A stretch of 64,000 bases of DNA from Meconema thalassinum (GCA_946902985.2 OX336388.2:129334346-129398345); one strand, 5' to 3'; positions 12,101 through 24,635 are shown, counted from the first letter of the stretch. The notes: generated from the sequence alone by a model not told the origin. Made by a program: numbers and translations.

Positions 12101-12214
12101 GCACACCTACCCACAGACTTCTAACCTTTGTTGCGTCCAATCCAATGGTTTTGACAATGGTTACAGCCTAACCGCCCAGACCAATGGTTTGGTGTGAACA
12201 GTGCCCCACTAGCT
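9142..12214 (+). repeat. 117 bp satellite array (about 26 units), copy A
   Basis: The tandem unit is exactly 117 bp (for example CGTTGCGTCC at 9321 and 9438) and contains GTGCCCCACTAGCTGCCGCA, CCAATCCAATGGTTTTGACA and ATGGTTACAGCCTAACCGCC. Units are more than 95% alike by eye. The array begins with a divergent edge unit (9142-9210, GGCCACAGCCAAAGGCTGCA) and ends at ccccactagcttcttta (12214). Both edges are the same in copy B. Confidence 0.95.
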
Positions 12215-13133
12215 TCTTTACTTTTTTTCTACGTAGCGCTATTGCTTGAAAATTAGCAGAAATGGCAAATTTGTCCGATCATTACTTTTTCTGCGCGGGC
12301 GAAAATTTTCCATTTCACCTAATTTTCAAACAATCGCGATACACAGAAAAAAATCCATGGGATGTTGATCCTTCAACTACCAGAAGCACTGTAATAAGCA
12401 TATGAAGAAATACAACACTTACCCCATTTGACACCGGAGTCCAACAGCAACTTCATTAGGTGTAATTCACATGCACAGACACTGCCTTCTTACATACACA
12501 CTACCAACCATCAAAAATACCACAATCACTATAAATATACCATCCACATTACGGTATACCATACCTAAATCTTATTTTAATTTATTTTCGCAACGCATAA
12601 GTATCGCAACCGAGCATTTCAAAATCTCCCCGACGACTAAGTTTCAAAATGGCGCCTGACAAGCACTGCGCATATCAGCTGGCGCACATGAGCTGGCCAA
12701 TCACAATCGAGAAAATGAATTTCAACTCACCAATCAGGTAAGTATTTTTACCACGTCATAGGTGACGTCATTGAGATCACCAAAAGCTCACTAAACCCCG
12801 GGACTCGGGATATATACTACAACCGTGCCTAACTTGGTAGCGAAGGCGTGTGGTGAATTTCTTTATTCAAGTTGGTAACGTAGTCACATGATCGACTTTC
12901 GGGTGTCACATGACTCTCAAAGATGGCATCCGTAAGTGAAGAAAAATTGCATTCTTTCCGTGAAATAACAATTATTGCGGTGCAGCAGTGGCTATTGAGT
13001 ATGAAGAGATTGTGAAACGACTTCCAACAACTCCCCGAAAGGTATGCATATCATAAATGATATATTTTCAATAAGCTAAGGTGTTAAAAGTTGTTAAAAG
13101 TGATGAAAAGGGAGGATGGTCTAAAGTGAACAA

Positions 13134-14157
13134 TAAATGAATTTTCTAAACAAAAATGCAAACCAAACTAAAAAGTTTGCTTTGCATAAAGGGTCTTGGG
13201 TTCTTATATTTTCACCATTTATATTTTTTAAATTGTGAAATAACCCTTTCTGATCAAAATGATACATGTAGGTATTGTCAGTTTCTGATAATACTGTATT
13301 TAACAGTTTTATAAAATATTTTCTAACGACCGTAAGGAATAAGCATAAACACCTGGCACTACAGAAAATAGCATTGCCACTTGTAGGGAATTATATGTGA
13401 TATTCTGAAGTAGGCCTACTGTATGAATTTCTGTTCCCTGTGTTTTATTTCTCTTATTCCTCTTTCGTTTTACTTGTTTCCTTCTAGTATGTAAGTTAAA
13501 TATAAGTCAGTAGTTAGGCGATTACCAGTGCATGAGACAGGAACCTGACTTTTACAGTCTACAACTATTGTCAAAACTATTGACCTAGACGCGTTAGGCT
13601 GTAACCATTGACAAAACCATTGATCTGGGCGCGTTAGGCTGTAACCATTGACAAAAACTATTGAATTGGACAAAACAAAGGTTAGAATGGTCGGGTGTAG
13701 GTGCAGCCTTTGGCCGCGGGAGGCTGGCGGGTCACTGTTGATCCAAAGCCCTTGGATTGAACGTGTTGAGATTGGCGTTCTTTGTTTTACAAAACCGCCT
13801 ATATCGGTACCGTTGGCAATACTGTTTTAAGGCCGAAAATGGCCGACACAGCTGGAAGTTTTACTATATAAGTCGTGTTATAATTTGGGACGGCGGGTGG
13901 GTTCTAGACAGCCGAGGAGTGAATTACATCATTCCCAGATCAATTTTGAATCTTAAAAAAATGTATTTAATGCAAATTTCAGAAGTTATTCTTTTTTTCC
14001 CCCTGGGTTCATTTCGCCTGCACTGTTACCGTTAGGTGTACGCAGTTTTTCATTTCATTATCATTTGTACTATCATTAGGGGCCGATAACTTAGATGGCA
14101 ACCTATTTAAAAATACAATAATCACCATTGTATCATCAGATACTGGAGAGAAATCGG
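13134..14157. other. Degenerate repeats: satellite-like monomers and an E-family Y block
   Basis: No gene is seen. Positions 13560-13765 carry single diverged versions of the 117 bp satellite motif (ggctgtaaccattgacaaaa twice, and aaaggttagaatgg). Positions 13838-13935 are a Y block with ctatataagtcgtgttataa, as in the E elements. Positions 14073-14097 (attaggggccgataacttag) are a fragment of the retroelement 3' hairpin found at 38288-38318. The remainder (13134-13560) is AT-rich and unannotated. Confidence 0.45.
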
Positions 14158-14694
14158 GGTGCTGATCATGAATATACTATTAGTTTTGCACCCACACCTA
14201 ACGCCCTTGAGCGACGAGGGTTCGATTCCCCTCCCAGGTACTAAGTCATAAATTCGCATTTGCGATGAATGACCCGGATTATCTACACAATACCGTTCCT
14301 AACCGGGCCAGAGATCGCGAATTCGATTATTCCACTTAGTACTTGGGAGGGGAATCGCACTCCGACATTCAAGGGCACTACGGATGACTTTTCGCATATC
14401 CGAAGTAAGAAACGTTTTCATACAATTTATATACGTAGCAAATTCGAATTTATGACTTAGTACCCGTGAGGGGAATCGAACCCTCGACCCTCAAGGGCGT
14501 TAGGTGTGTCTTTTCGCACAGCCAATGTAAGAAACGTCTCTATACTATTTGCATGAACACAATACCGTAACTTTCCGGGTTACACGCCGCAAATTGGAAT
14601 TTTTGACTTAGTACCTGGGAGGGGAATCGAAACCTCATCCTTCAAGGGCGTTAGGTGTGGGTGCAAAACTAATAGCATATTCATGATCAGCACC
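14158..14694. mobile_element. Foldback element with tRNA-like arms
   Basis: The termini GGTGCTGATCATGAATAT (14158 on) and its reverse complement (ending 14694) bound long inverted arms of about 100 bp. The arms contain GAGGGTTCGATTCCCCTCCC, which looks like a tRNA T-arm with B box, plus a GGTACTAAGTCATAAATT segment. Two further internal copies of the same T-arm-like unit (about 14335-14360 and 14455-14500) give four in total, in alternating orientation. No full cloverleaf can be drawn, so these are not tRNA genes. Confidence 0.6.
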
Positions 14695-15058
14695 TTCGAT
14701 TTACCCATAATTGATGTAAAAATATCACGTTTCGAGAAAATATATCTGTACCACCTAAACTCCATAAGTGCCGAGAAATCATTATCACTATCATCTTTCT
14801 TTCAGCGAGCAATTTGTGCAGGTTCCAATGCCATCCTGACCAGTACCTTTTCCAAGTCACCGGTGTGCCAAAATATGATGGCTCTATGTAGGAATATTCC
14901 TTTTCATCTTTACCAACAGTATTTTGGCTAATTTCAGTAGTTTAAGCCCCCCCCCCCAGGATTTGGTCTCCTCCAGTGTTACCGTTGTAAAGCCTATTAC
15001 AGCTCCATTGTATTATATCTAAAATAAAATACCGGTACTGGTTTTTAAACTGACATAC

Positions 15059-15608
15059 CTTGTGAAGAACTCTGGCATAGAATGATTGATCATGATAGTC
15101 AGGATTGATCCCCAAGGTGATAGTACAAAATGTGTGTTTTACTCCATACCGCAAAAGTAAGTAGCACAAATCAATTGTCCATGTACTGCAATAAGAAAAT
15201 CACATGTAGAATTAGCCTACAAAAATGCATGAATTTGGCTACATATTAAATTTAGAAGCTGAGGAAATGCTAGTGAATAAATAAGTGTAGGTCTATGGCA
15301 GATTCAAACATTTCTAAAATAAGGGCACCTTTTGTTGAAGCCCTCTTCCTTGCAAATTTCATTAAAGTTTTTTAGAAAATCTTGTCGTTTCTTTTCAGGC
15401 AGCACCATAAGAACACAGGACACCCCACAGTCCCAGTTTGATTTTTGCTGTTGATGGGCCACTTCCAACTGCATTGAATGAGGAATATCTGAAAGGTATA
15501 AAATAAATGAAAACGGAGGTGTACAGCAGTAAAATGTGGAGGATTTAATTCTAAAAGAAGTAACTATCAATCTTCACCTTTATCGCACTGCCTCGTACAG
15601 ATTTCCAT
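15059..15608 (-). CDS. GUCD1: GUCD1-type guanylyl cyclase domain-containing protein 1, 5' exons
   Basis: Three minus-strand exons join in phase. Exon 1 (15608-15578) starts at ATG and encodes MEICTRQCDK. Exon 2 (15488-15329) encodes HQQQKSNWDCGVSCVLMVLP and a lysine-rich helix. Exon 3 (15185-15059) encodes WTIDLCYLLLRYGVKHTFCT, then LGINPDYHDQSFYARVLHK. Introns of 89 and 143 bp have GT donors and CAG acceptors, and the total is 318 nt (106 codons). The WDCG-C motif and the WTIDL/YG-V/CT-TLG/SFY pattern are hallmarks of the Guanylate_cyc_2 (Pfam) family, named for GUCD1; biochemical function is poorly defined. Exon 3 ends at a codon boundary with a GT donor, so roughly the C-terminal half should follow to the left, but I could not find it in 1-15058. 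The gene is head to head with SmD3. Confidence 0.88.
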
Positions 15609-16672
<1,064 letters not shown>

Positions 16673-17398
16673 TAGTATTCGCTGAATTGTAGAATCATTT
16701 TTATAGTGATGCCCCTATATCCAGTGAGAATGAAATTTGACAATCTGATACAGTTCTTCTGTTCACTCTGGTGACGATCCTGACATTTCCTTACCACCAG
16801 TCAACGTGAATCTGTCCTACAAAAAGTTAAGGACTACATCCAAATACACTGCTAAGAGTCTTATCATAAATTTACTGCAGCCAAATGGCCATAAAGGGGT
16901 TATCCATGACAACAAGAGAGCATTAGGCAATGATTCAGGAACTCCTATTACAGTTTTCCAGATATCGTCCTAATAAAGAGCCATACAAATGAGCATTAGG
17001 CGCGTTTTGGTGTTAGGCCTACATTTTGGTTAATACAAAAGCTAATCAGACCGATTTGGCGAACTTTGGTTTTAACTTGGGTATATTCTGGTTTTAACCA
17101 GGCTCTTGATATCAGTAGGCCTAACCAAGGTACTACTGCGGTTACTGAAGTTTTAACCACATTATTAGAAGCGTCAATTCAAACATAATCTGAAACTAGT
17201 ATTGAATGTACGAGATATGAAATCATATTTGAACTTGAACCACTCAGCATGCAACAAATAAAATCATATAATATCAAATTCTTGGTGGATTTTACAATTT
17301 TATATTTAACGATTTCGAAATTGAGCTGTTGTGACTCTACTTGGTCAGTTGATATAGGGACTACTAATTGCCATTTCTGGTCCGTATTGACGTATATA

Positions 17399-17676
17399 AA
17401 TAGTTTAATCAGTTGAAACTTTCCGCCTTGCAAGGTTCGAAACATGTACCTAACTTAGCGCAATAATATGATGATGATGATGATAATTGTTGTTTTAAGG
17501 GGCCTAACATCTAGGTTATCGGCCCCTGATGGTTTGGGTGATCGTGAAGATGATGATGATGATGATAATTGTTGTTTTAAGGGGCCTAACATCTAGGTTA
17601 TCGGCCCCTAAAGCGCAATAATAGCGCAAAATATTTTGTATTGATTTGACGGAAAGTTTCAACTGATTAAACTATT
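17399..17676. repeat. Inverted repeat with 27 bp arms
   Basis: The arms aatagtttaatcagttgaaa+ctttccg (17399-17425) and its exact reverse complement (17650-17676) enclose the dimeric retroelement tail at 17469-17611. A direct repeat gatatagggactac lies outside the left arm (about 17350) and just past the right arm (about 17677). This suggests a small foldback element or a local inversion. Confidence 0.6.
17469..17611 (-). mobile_element. Dimeric retroelement 3' tail with 12 bp TSD
   Basis: Two tandem antisense copies of a 3' terminus each read, on the minus strand, as a hairpin aggggccgataacctagatg...ggccccttaaaacaacaa followed by (ATC)n. The flanks agcgcaataata (17457-17468 and 17612-17623) are an exact 12 bp target duplication, so both copies arrived in one event. 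The same tail ends the 37580-38341 element. Confidence 0.75.
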
Positions 17677-17806
17677 GATATAGGGACTACGCTCTTTTAA
17701 GGATTATGGTGGCTCTTATAAGAGCGTAGAATGTTCGAATCTTATCAGTTGTTGCTGTTGCTTATTTTTAGAAACTGCAACATTGCAGTCATGTAGCCAT
17801 TAAAAC

Positions 17807-18737
17807 TACAGGACAGGAGACCAAGCCGTCGTAACTTTCAGCAAGGTATATTACTGAAAATATAGTATTTATGATTGACAAACCTTTCTCGCAAATGTTG
17901 GGAGTCGTTTTACTTTCTCAATTGCCACTGCTGCACCGGAATAATTCCTTTTAATTGATTATTTACGAAAATAATGCTTTTAGCATAGTTTTCATTTCAT
18001 TATGGACGCCATCTTGGACACTACGTCATGTGACACCCGAAAAATGAACATCTGAGTACGTTACCAACATGTCCAATACAAAATTCACCATATGACACGC
18101 AAAGTTTGAAATTGTTACAAATTTCCACTAAGTTAAGCACTGTCTTGCGGAAAATTACTGCTAGTACCACAAGCAAGGGGGTCTGGAGTGTAAGCCCCAG
18201 GTTAGGTTTGTTTTTGTATGTAAAACATTAATAAGATAGAATTTGTGTCCGCTTCTAGGTTAGGTACTGCCTGGTCGAAAATTACTGCTAGTACCACAAG
18301 CAAGGGGGTCTGTTTTTGTATGTAAAACATTATAAATACATAATTTTTCATTACATTACTTTCGTACAATCATTCATGGTTCCGTATTGATTAAAAGTCA
18401 AATATAAAGGGAACAGAATTCCGCCTGATCACTGAACATCTGATCAGGCGGAATTCTGTTTCCTTTATATTTTACATTACTTTATCGACTCTCTTTTGTT
18501 TACTCGTTCTATACCCGATGTGAAATAGTACCAAATGCGTGGGGTTGGCATTCCTGACTTAGTAAGCAAGATGGCTACAAAAGACTTCATTTCTGCCATA
18601 TAAGTCGTGTATCTATTTGGGATGGCAGCGGACGAGTCAACATCTATTATTTTAACATCTCCGGATACCATTACTAAAGGTACTTCGGCAAATTTCATTA
18701 CCTAATTTTTTTTATACCTTTGGTCTCCTGTTCTGTA
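17807..18737 (+). mobile_element. E-family element, copy 3 (plus)
   Basis: The ends are TACAGGACAGGAGACCAA (17807 on) and its near inverse tttggtctcctgttctgta (to 18737). Inside are block X (17826-18060), block Z twice (about 18125-18215 and 18265-18310) and block Y (18530-18710), the same order as copy 1. A local duplication/inversion (ggcggaattctgtt..., 18410-18470) lies in the middle. No coding is seen. It sits directly before the hAT-like open frame at 18837. Confidence 0.6.
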
Positions 18738-18836
18738 GTGCTACCGAAGTGTTGGCTGTCTTAAGTGTTTTATGTTATAATTTTATGTGACGTTCAGTGA
18801 TCCAGGTTCCTTTCGATGTTTTAGTAGATATCGAGA

Positions 18837-19906
18837 ATGAACAAATCCAACAAGAAACAGTACTTCCAGACATTTAAAGAATCATACTTGGTTGATTTTC
18901 CGTGCATACTAAAATCAAGAAAGGGAGAGAAATTTGCCTTTTGCACGGTATGTGGGTGTGATATTAATATTGCACATGGTGGAAAAAACGATTTAAGTAA
19001 TCATGTGAAGTGCGTTAAACACTTTAGTTATGTTAAATCGAAGGAAGATAGCAAGAAAATCAACACCTTTTTTTGCTAAGTCTGGAAACGTTGACAGTGA
19101 CGTAATTAGGGCCGAGTGTCTGTTTACTTCCTTTTTGGTGGAACACAATGTGCCCTTAAGTGCGGCTGATCATGCTGGTGCTTTATTTAAGAAGATGTTT
19201 CCCACATCAGAAGTTGCAAAGAAATATAGTTGTGGTCGCACGAAAACGACATGTATTGTAAATAAAATGGCAAAAAAATGCATCATCTGAAGTTGTTAAG
19301 TGCCTTCAGAACGGACCGGATACAGATAAATCCCTTTTCTTTTCATCAGTGAGAAACTACTTTTATACTGCCTGTGACTACATCATCAACAAGTTTCCAC
19401 TCAAGGATGACGTGTTAAAGAATGCTCAAGTTGCTAGGTTAGACAAAATTGAAGATGCACAGTTATCTTCCATTCGTTTTTCTTGGAAAAGTTTCCTATC
19501 ATGTTATGCAAGGAAGAGAATGAAACTACAGATGAGGTGGTGAATGAGCTTCAGAGGCAGTTCACAGCTCTTCAGGTAGATGACACTTTGGCTACACATC
19601 AAGATGCTGCAAGTGATTCCAGTTGGGCACAAATATCAAGAATTCGTGGAGCCAATGGACTTCTTAAGTATAACCGAATTTCTAGAGTATTGCTCTCTAT
19701 TCTCACCATACCCCATAGCAATGCAGAATGTGAACGTTTTTTTTAGCCTTGTGAAGAAAAATAGAACACAGTTCAGGTCATCCATGTCCAATGAATCTCT
19801 GGAGTCTATTTCTATTTTGAAGACCAGGAGTTCTGGTCCCTGTTATGACAAATCATTTTCTCAAGACTGTTTGCAGGAAGCTAAAAAGGCCACAACCATG
19901 ACTTAA
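18837..19906 (+). pseudogene. hAT-superfamily transposase, internally deleted and frameshifted
   Basis: The ATG at 18837 opens MNKSNKKQYFQTFKESYLVD and a BED-type zinc finger (FCTVCGCDINIAHGGKNDLS, NHVKCVKH, a C-C-H-H layout). After a frameshift near 19070 come residues such as FLVEHNVPLSAADHAG. The end (19590-19906) encodes the hAT dimerisation domain: LSILTIPHSNAECERFFSLV, then KNRTQFRSSMSNESLESI. Several frame changes and a short middle part show a dead copy (about 1.07 kb against about 2 kb for active genes). It lies in the SmD3 intron, and copy B of the satellite element is inserted in or just after its 3' flank. Confidence 0.82.
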
Positions 19907-20857
19907 AAGTCGAACTAGCATGTGATTTGCAGTGTGTATTATATTATTTCTTGCCTGTGTTACGTTAAACAAGTTTTATTGTTTAAAGCCTTTTTCAATT
20001 ATCGTATAGCAGCTTAATCTATCAAGGAAGTCCTGTTATGTCTGCTCCAAACCAATATTCACCATGCCTGCTGCTGATTAACATGGATTTCTTCTTGATT
20101 GTTATGTTCATCTACAAATCATGTAAGTAGATATGATTCCATTGAAGTATCGGTTGTAGTATATATCGCGAGTCCCGGGGTTTAGTGGGATGTTAGTGAC
20201 ATCCATGACGTCACCTATGACGTATTTGTGTTGACGCTCATTTGTTGCCGATGATACTTGACCTGATTGGTCAGGAGACGTTCATTGCCTTGAATTATGA
20301 TTGGCCAGCTGATGTGCGCTGTGATTGGTCAGCGCCATCTTGGATTTTAGTCGCCGGGGAGATTTTGAAATGCTCGGTTGCTATACTTATGCGTTGGGAA
20401 AATAAATTAAAATAAGATTTAGTTATGGTATACCGTAATGTGGATGGTATATTAATAGTGATTGTGGTATTTTTGATGGTTGGTGGTGTGAATGTAAGAA
20501 GGCAGTGTCTGTGCATGTAAATTACACCTAATGAAGTTGCTGTTGGACTTCGGTGTCGAATGGGGTAAGTGTTGTATTTCTTCATATGCTTATTAGAGTG
20601 CTTCTGGTTGTTGAAGGATCAACATCCCATGGATGTTTTGCTGTGTATCGCGATTGTTTGAAAATGAGGTGAAATGGAAAATTTTCGGCCGCGCAGGAAA
20701 AGTAAAGATCGCGATACCCATGACAAATTTGCCATTTCTGCTAATTTTCAAGCAATCGCCTAACGCAGAAAAAAAAAATCTCGATACCCATCACAAATTT
20801 GCCATTTCAGCTCTTTTTCAAGGAATAGCGCTACGCAGAAAAAAAGTACAGAAGCTA

Positions 20858-22030
20858 GTGGGGCACTGTTTACACCAAACCATTGGTCTGGGCGGTTAGG
20901 CTGTAACCATAGTCAAAACCATTGGATTGGACGCAACGAAGGTTAGAAGTCTGTGGGTAGGTGTGCGGCAGCTAGTGGGGCACTGTTTTCACTAAACCAT
21001 TGGTCTGGGCGGTTAGGCTGTGACCATTGTCAAAACCATTGGATTGGACGCAACAAAGGTTAGAAGTCTGTGGGTAGGTGTGCGGCAGCTAGTGGGGCAC
21101 TGTTGACACTAAACCATTGGTCTGGGCGGTTAGGCTGTAACCATTGTCAAAACCATTGGATTGGACGCAACGAAGGTTAGAAGTCTGTGGGTAGGTGTGC
21201 GGCAGCTAGTGGGGCACTGTTCACACTAAACCATTGGTCTGGGCGGTTAGACTGCGACATTGTCAAAACCGTTGGATTGGACGCAACGAAGGTTAGAAGT
21301 CTGTGGGTAGGTGTGCGGCAGCTAGTGGGGCACTGTTCACACTAAACCATTGGTCTGGGCGGTTAGGCTTTGACCATTGTCAAAACCATTGGATTGGACG
21401 CAACCAAGGTTAGAAGTCTGTGGGTAGGTGTGCGGCAGCTAGTGGGGCACTGTTCACACTAAACCATTGGTCTGGGCGGTTAGGCTGTAACCATTGTCAA
21501 AACCATTGGATTGGACGCAACCAAGGTTAGAAGTCTGTGGGTAGGTGTGCGGCAGCTAGTGGGGCACTGTTCACACTAAACCATTGGTCTGGGCGGTTAG
21601 GCTGTGACCATTGTCAAAACCATTGGATTGGACGCAACCAAGGTTAGAAGTCTGTGGGTAGGTGTTCGGCAGCTAGTGGGGCACTGTTCACACTAAACCA
21701 TTGGTCTGGCCGGTTAGGCTGTAACCATTGTCAAAACCATTGGATTGGACGCAACGAAGGTTAGAAGTCTGTGGGTAGGTGTGCGGCAGCTAGTGGGGCA
21801 CTGTTTACACTAAACCATTGGTCCGGGCGGTTAGGCTGTAACCATTGTCAAAACCATTGGATTGGACGCAACGAAGGTTAGAAGTCTGTGGGTAGGTGTG
21901 CGGCAGCTAGTGGGGCACTGTTTACACTAAACCATAGGTCTGGGCGGTTAGGCTGTAACCATTGTCAAAACCATTGGATTGGACGCAACGAAGGTTAGAA
22001 GTCTGTGGGTAGGTGCAGCATTTGGCTGTG
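20858..22030 (-). repeat. 117 bp satellite array (about 10 units), copy B
   Basis: These are reverse-complement units of the copy A satellite (cggcagctagtggggcactg, aaccattggtctgggcggtt, aaccattggattggacgcaa). The edge at 22008-22030 (gcatttggctgtggccacag) is the same divergent edge unit as 9142-9210. The other edge (agaagctagtggggcac, about 20850) matches 12214. Confidence 0.95.
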
Positions 22031-22149
22031 GCCACAGAGGGGCACCAAAAATCAATTCCTCTAGGCAGGTTAGGCTGAAACTAATGACAAAAACAGTGTG
22101 TGCGTGTGTGAAATATTAAAAATGGACGGAAATGGCAAATTTGTAATTG

Positions 22150-24130
22150 GTATCGCGATCTTTCCTTTCTTTGCGTAGCGCGATTGCTTGAACATGAGTA
22201 GAAATGGCAATTTGTGATGGGTATCATGATCTTTATTTTTCACTGCGTAGCGCGATTGCTTGAAAAAGAGCTGAAATGGCGGATTTGTGATGGGTATTGC
22301 GATCTTTATTTTTCACTGCGTAGCGCGATTGCTTGAAAAAGAGCTGAAATGGCGAATTTGTGATGGGTATCGCGATTTTTATTTTTCACTGTGTAGCGCG
22401 ATTTCTTGAAAAAGAGCTGAAATGGCGAATTTGTGATGGGTATCGCGATCTTTATTTTTCACTGCGTAGCGCGATTGCTTGAAAAAGAGCTGAAATGGCG
22501 AATTTGTGATGGGTATCGCGATCTTTATTTTTCACTGCGTAGCGCGATTGCTTGAAAAAGAGCTGAATGGCGAATTTGTGATGGGTATCGCGATCTTTAT
22601 TTTTCACTGCGTAGCGCTATTGCTTGAAAGAGAGCTGAAATGGCGAATTTGTGATGGGTATCGCGATCTTTATTTTTCACTGCGTAGCGCGATTGCTTGA
22701 AAAAGAACTGAAATGGCGAATTTGTGATGGGTATCGCGATCTTTATTTTTCACTGCGTAGCGCTATTGCTTGAAAAAGAGCTGAAATGGCGAATTTGTGA
22801 TGGGTATCGCGATCTTTATTTTTCACTGCGTAGCGTGATTGCTTGAAAAAGAGCTGAAATGGCGAATTTGTGATGGGTATCGCGATCTTTATTTTTCACT
22901 GCGTAGCGCGATTGCTTGAAAATGAGCTGAAATGGCGAATATGTGATGGGTATCGCGATCTTTATTTTTCACTGCGTAGCGCGATTGCTTGAAAAAGAGC
23001 TGAAATGGCGAATTTGTGATGGGTATCGCGATCTTCATTTTTCACTGCGTAGCGCGATTGCTTGAAAAAGAGCTGAAATGGCGAATTTGTGATGGGTATC
23101 GCGATCTTTATTTTTCACTGCGTAGCGAATTTGTGATGGATATCGCGATCTTTATTTTTCACTGCGTAGCAAATTTGTGATGGGTATCGCGATCTTTATT
23201 TTTCACTGCGTAGCGCGATTGCTTGAAAAAGTGCTGAAATGGTGAATTTGTGATGGGTATCGCGATCTTTATTTTTCACTGCGTAGCGTGATTGCTTGAA
23301 AAAGTGCTGAAATGGCGAATTTGTGATGGGTATCGCGATCTTTATTTTTCACTGCGTAGCGCGATTGCTTGAAAAAGTGCTGAAATGGCGAATTTGTGAT
23401 GGGTATCGCGATCTTTATTTTTCACTGCGTAGCGCGATTGCTTGAAAAAGTGCTGAAATGGCGAATTTGTGATGGGTATCGCGATCTTTATTTTTCACTG
23501 CGTAGCGCGATTGCTTGAAAAAGTGCTGAAATGGCGAATTTGTGATGGGTATCGCGATCTTTATTTTTCACTGCGTAGCGTGATTGCTTGAAAAAGAGCT
23601 GAAATGGCGAATTTGTGATGGGTATCGCGATCTTTATTTTTCACTGCGTAGCGCGATTTCTTGAAAAAGAGCTGAAATGGCGAATTTGTGATGGGTATCG
23701 CTTTATTTTTCACTGCGTAGCGCGATTGCTTGAAAAAGAGCTGAAATGGCGAATTTGTGATGGGTATCGCGATCTTTATTTTTCACTGCGTAGCGCGATT
23801 GCTTGAAAAAGAGCTGAAATGGCGAATTTGTGATGGGTATCGCGATCTTTATTTTTCACTGCGTAGCGCTATTGCTTGAAAAAGAGCTGAAATGGCGAAT
23901 TTGTGATGGGTATCGCGATCTTTATTTTTCACTGCGTAGCGCGATTGCTTGAAAAAGAACTGAAATGGCGAATTTGTGATGGGTATCGCGATCTTTATTT
24001 TTCACTGCGTAGCGCGATTGCTTGAAAAAGAGCCGAAATGGCGAATTTGTGATGGGTATCGCGATCTTTATTTTTCACTGCGTAGCGCGATTGCTTGAAA
24101 AAGTGCTGAAATGGCGAATTTGTGATGGGT
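22150..24130 (-). repeat. 73 bp satellite array (about 27 units), copy B
   Basis: These are reverse-complement units of the 73 bp satellite (TTTGTGATGGGTATCGCGAT, CTTTATTTTTCACTGCGTAG, CGCGATTGCTTGAAAAAGAG). Two shortened units near 23105-23190 and a deletion near 23700 interrupt the period. A run of units with gtgctgaaat rather than gagctgaaat (about 23230-23530) shows local homogenisation. Confidence 0.95.
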
Positions 24131-24263
24131 ATCACGATCTGTACTTGAGCAGGGGAGCTCAAGTAAAGATCGCGATACCGGCTTTTTAAAAAAATGCGGT
24201 GAAATGTGGATCTTTTTCTTTATATCGCGATTGTTTGAAAATGAGGTGAAATGGCAAATTTTT

Positions 24264-24332
24264 GATGGGTATCGCGATCTTTACTTGAGCGGGGGGGGGG
24301 GGGGGGGCTCAAGTAAAGATCGCGATACCATC
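24264..24332. repeat. Palindrome with G16-17 loop
   Basis: The arms GATGGGTATCGCGATCTTTA+CTTGAGC (24264-24290) and gctcaagtaaagatcgcgat+acc (24307 on) enclose a pure G run. The homologous palindrome in copy A has seven C at the tip, so the homopolymer has changed length. One base is missing in the right arm near 24330. Confidence 0.88.
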
Positions 24333-24635
24333 CCGTTTTTCACGTTTTTTGTTGTTCCCCACCCAAAACCCCCTATTCCCCAGGCTTTTCCCGTAAGCTT
24401 GCTAGAGGAGTATTTCGTGACGTCATTGATGACGTCATGGACGCCGCCATTTTGTTTTAGGGGAATTTGGTGCCGCCGGGACTCGCGATCTATACTAATC
24501 CCGAAGTATCCTGTTTAAAGCATGAATTATTGTATTTTGTAGCCCAGAAGTATTATTATTTTCGTCAAGCCGGGGTATGTCGAAAATCGTTAGATTTTTT
24601 TGTCGCGCGTGAGTTTTACTGATAGCCTTTTTCAA

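Larger units (their letters stand above)
6787..12824 (+). mobile_element. TIR-bounded element carrying two satellite arrays, copy A
   Basis: The left end GGGATTAGTATAGATCGCGA and the reverse complement of the right end (GGTTGTAGTATATATCCCGA), each followed by GTCCCGG, are imperfect TIRs. The flanks gtgcctaac (6778-6786 and 12825-12833) are an exact 9 bp duplication. Inside, in order, are a unique left segment, palindromes, a 73 bp satellite (7142-9060), a 117 bp satellite (9142-12214) and a unique right segment (12215-12824). No transposase frame is visible. Copy B at 20152-24502 has the same order in reverse. TSD length and GG-starting ends would fit a Mutator-like non-autonomous element, but this is inference. 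Confidence 0.8.
6283..13133 (-). mobile_element. E-family element, copy 2 (minus), split by the satellite-bearing element
   Basis: The ends are inverted repeats ttcactttagaccatcc (6285-6301) and ggatggtctaaagtgaa (13114-13130). From the left it shows block Y inverted (6390-6525), then a duplicated block Z (6590-6650 and 6705-6765, each with the small hairpin ctggggcttacgccccag), then the 6 kb element A, then block X inverted (12880-13090). Removing A rejoins the two halves at gtgcctaac. It lies head to head with E copy 1. Confidence 0.55.
20152..24502 (-). mobile_element. TIR-bounded element carrying two satellite arrays, copy B (inverted)
   Basis: The ends are GGTTGTAGTATATATCGCGA (left) and ...TCTATACTAATCCC (right), the same TIRs as copy A in reverse. 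The flanks gaagtatc (20144-20151 and 24503-24510) are an exact 8 bp duplication, different from copy A. The order is unique right segment (20152-20857), 117 bp satellite (20858-22030), 73 bp satellite (22150-24130), palindromes, unique left segment. Junctions match copy A, but the 117 bp array has about 10 units instead of about 26, making the element 4.35 kb. It has no visible transposase. Confidence 0.8.

Noticed and set aside
14200..14250. Possible tRNA gene (T-arm-like GGTTCGATTCCCC)
   Set aside because: No D-arm, anticodon arm or acceptor stem can be paired; the unit is repeated four times in a foldback element.
24291..24307. G-run as a telomere-like sequence
   Set aside because: It is a pure homopolymer at a palindrome tip, not a TTAGG-type repeat.
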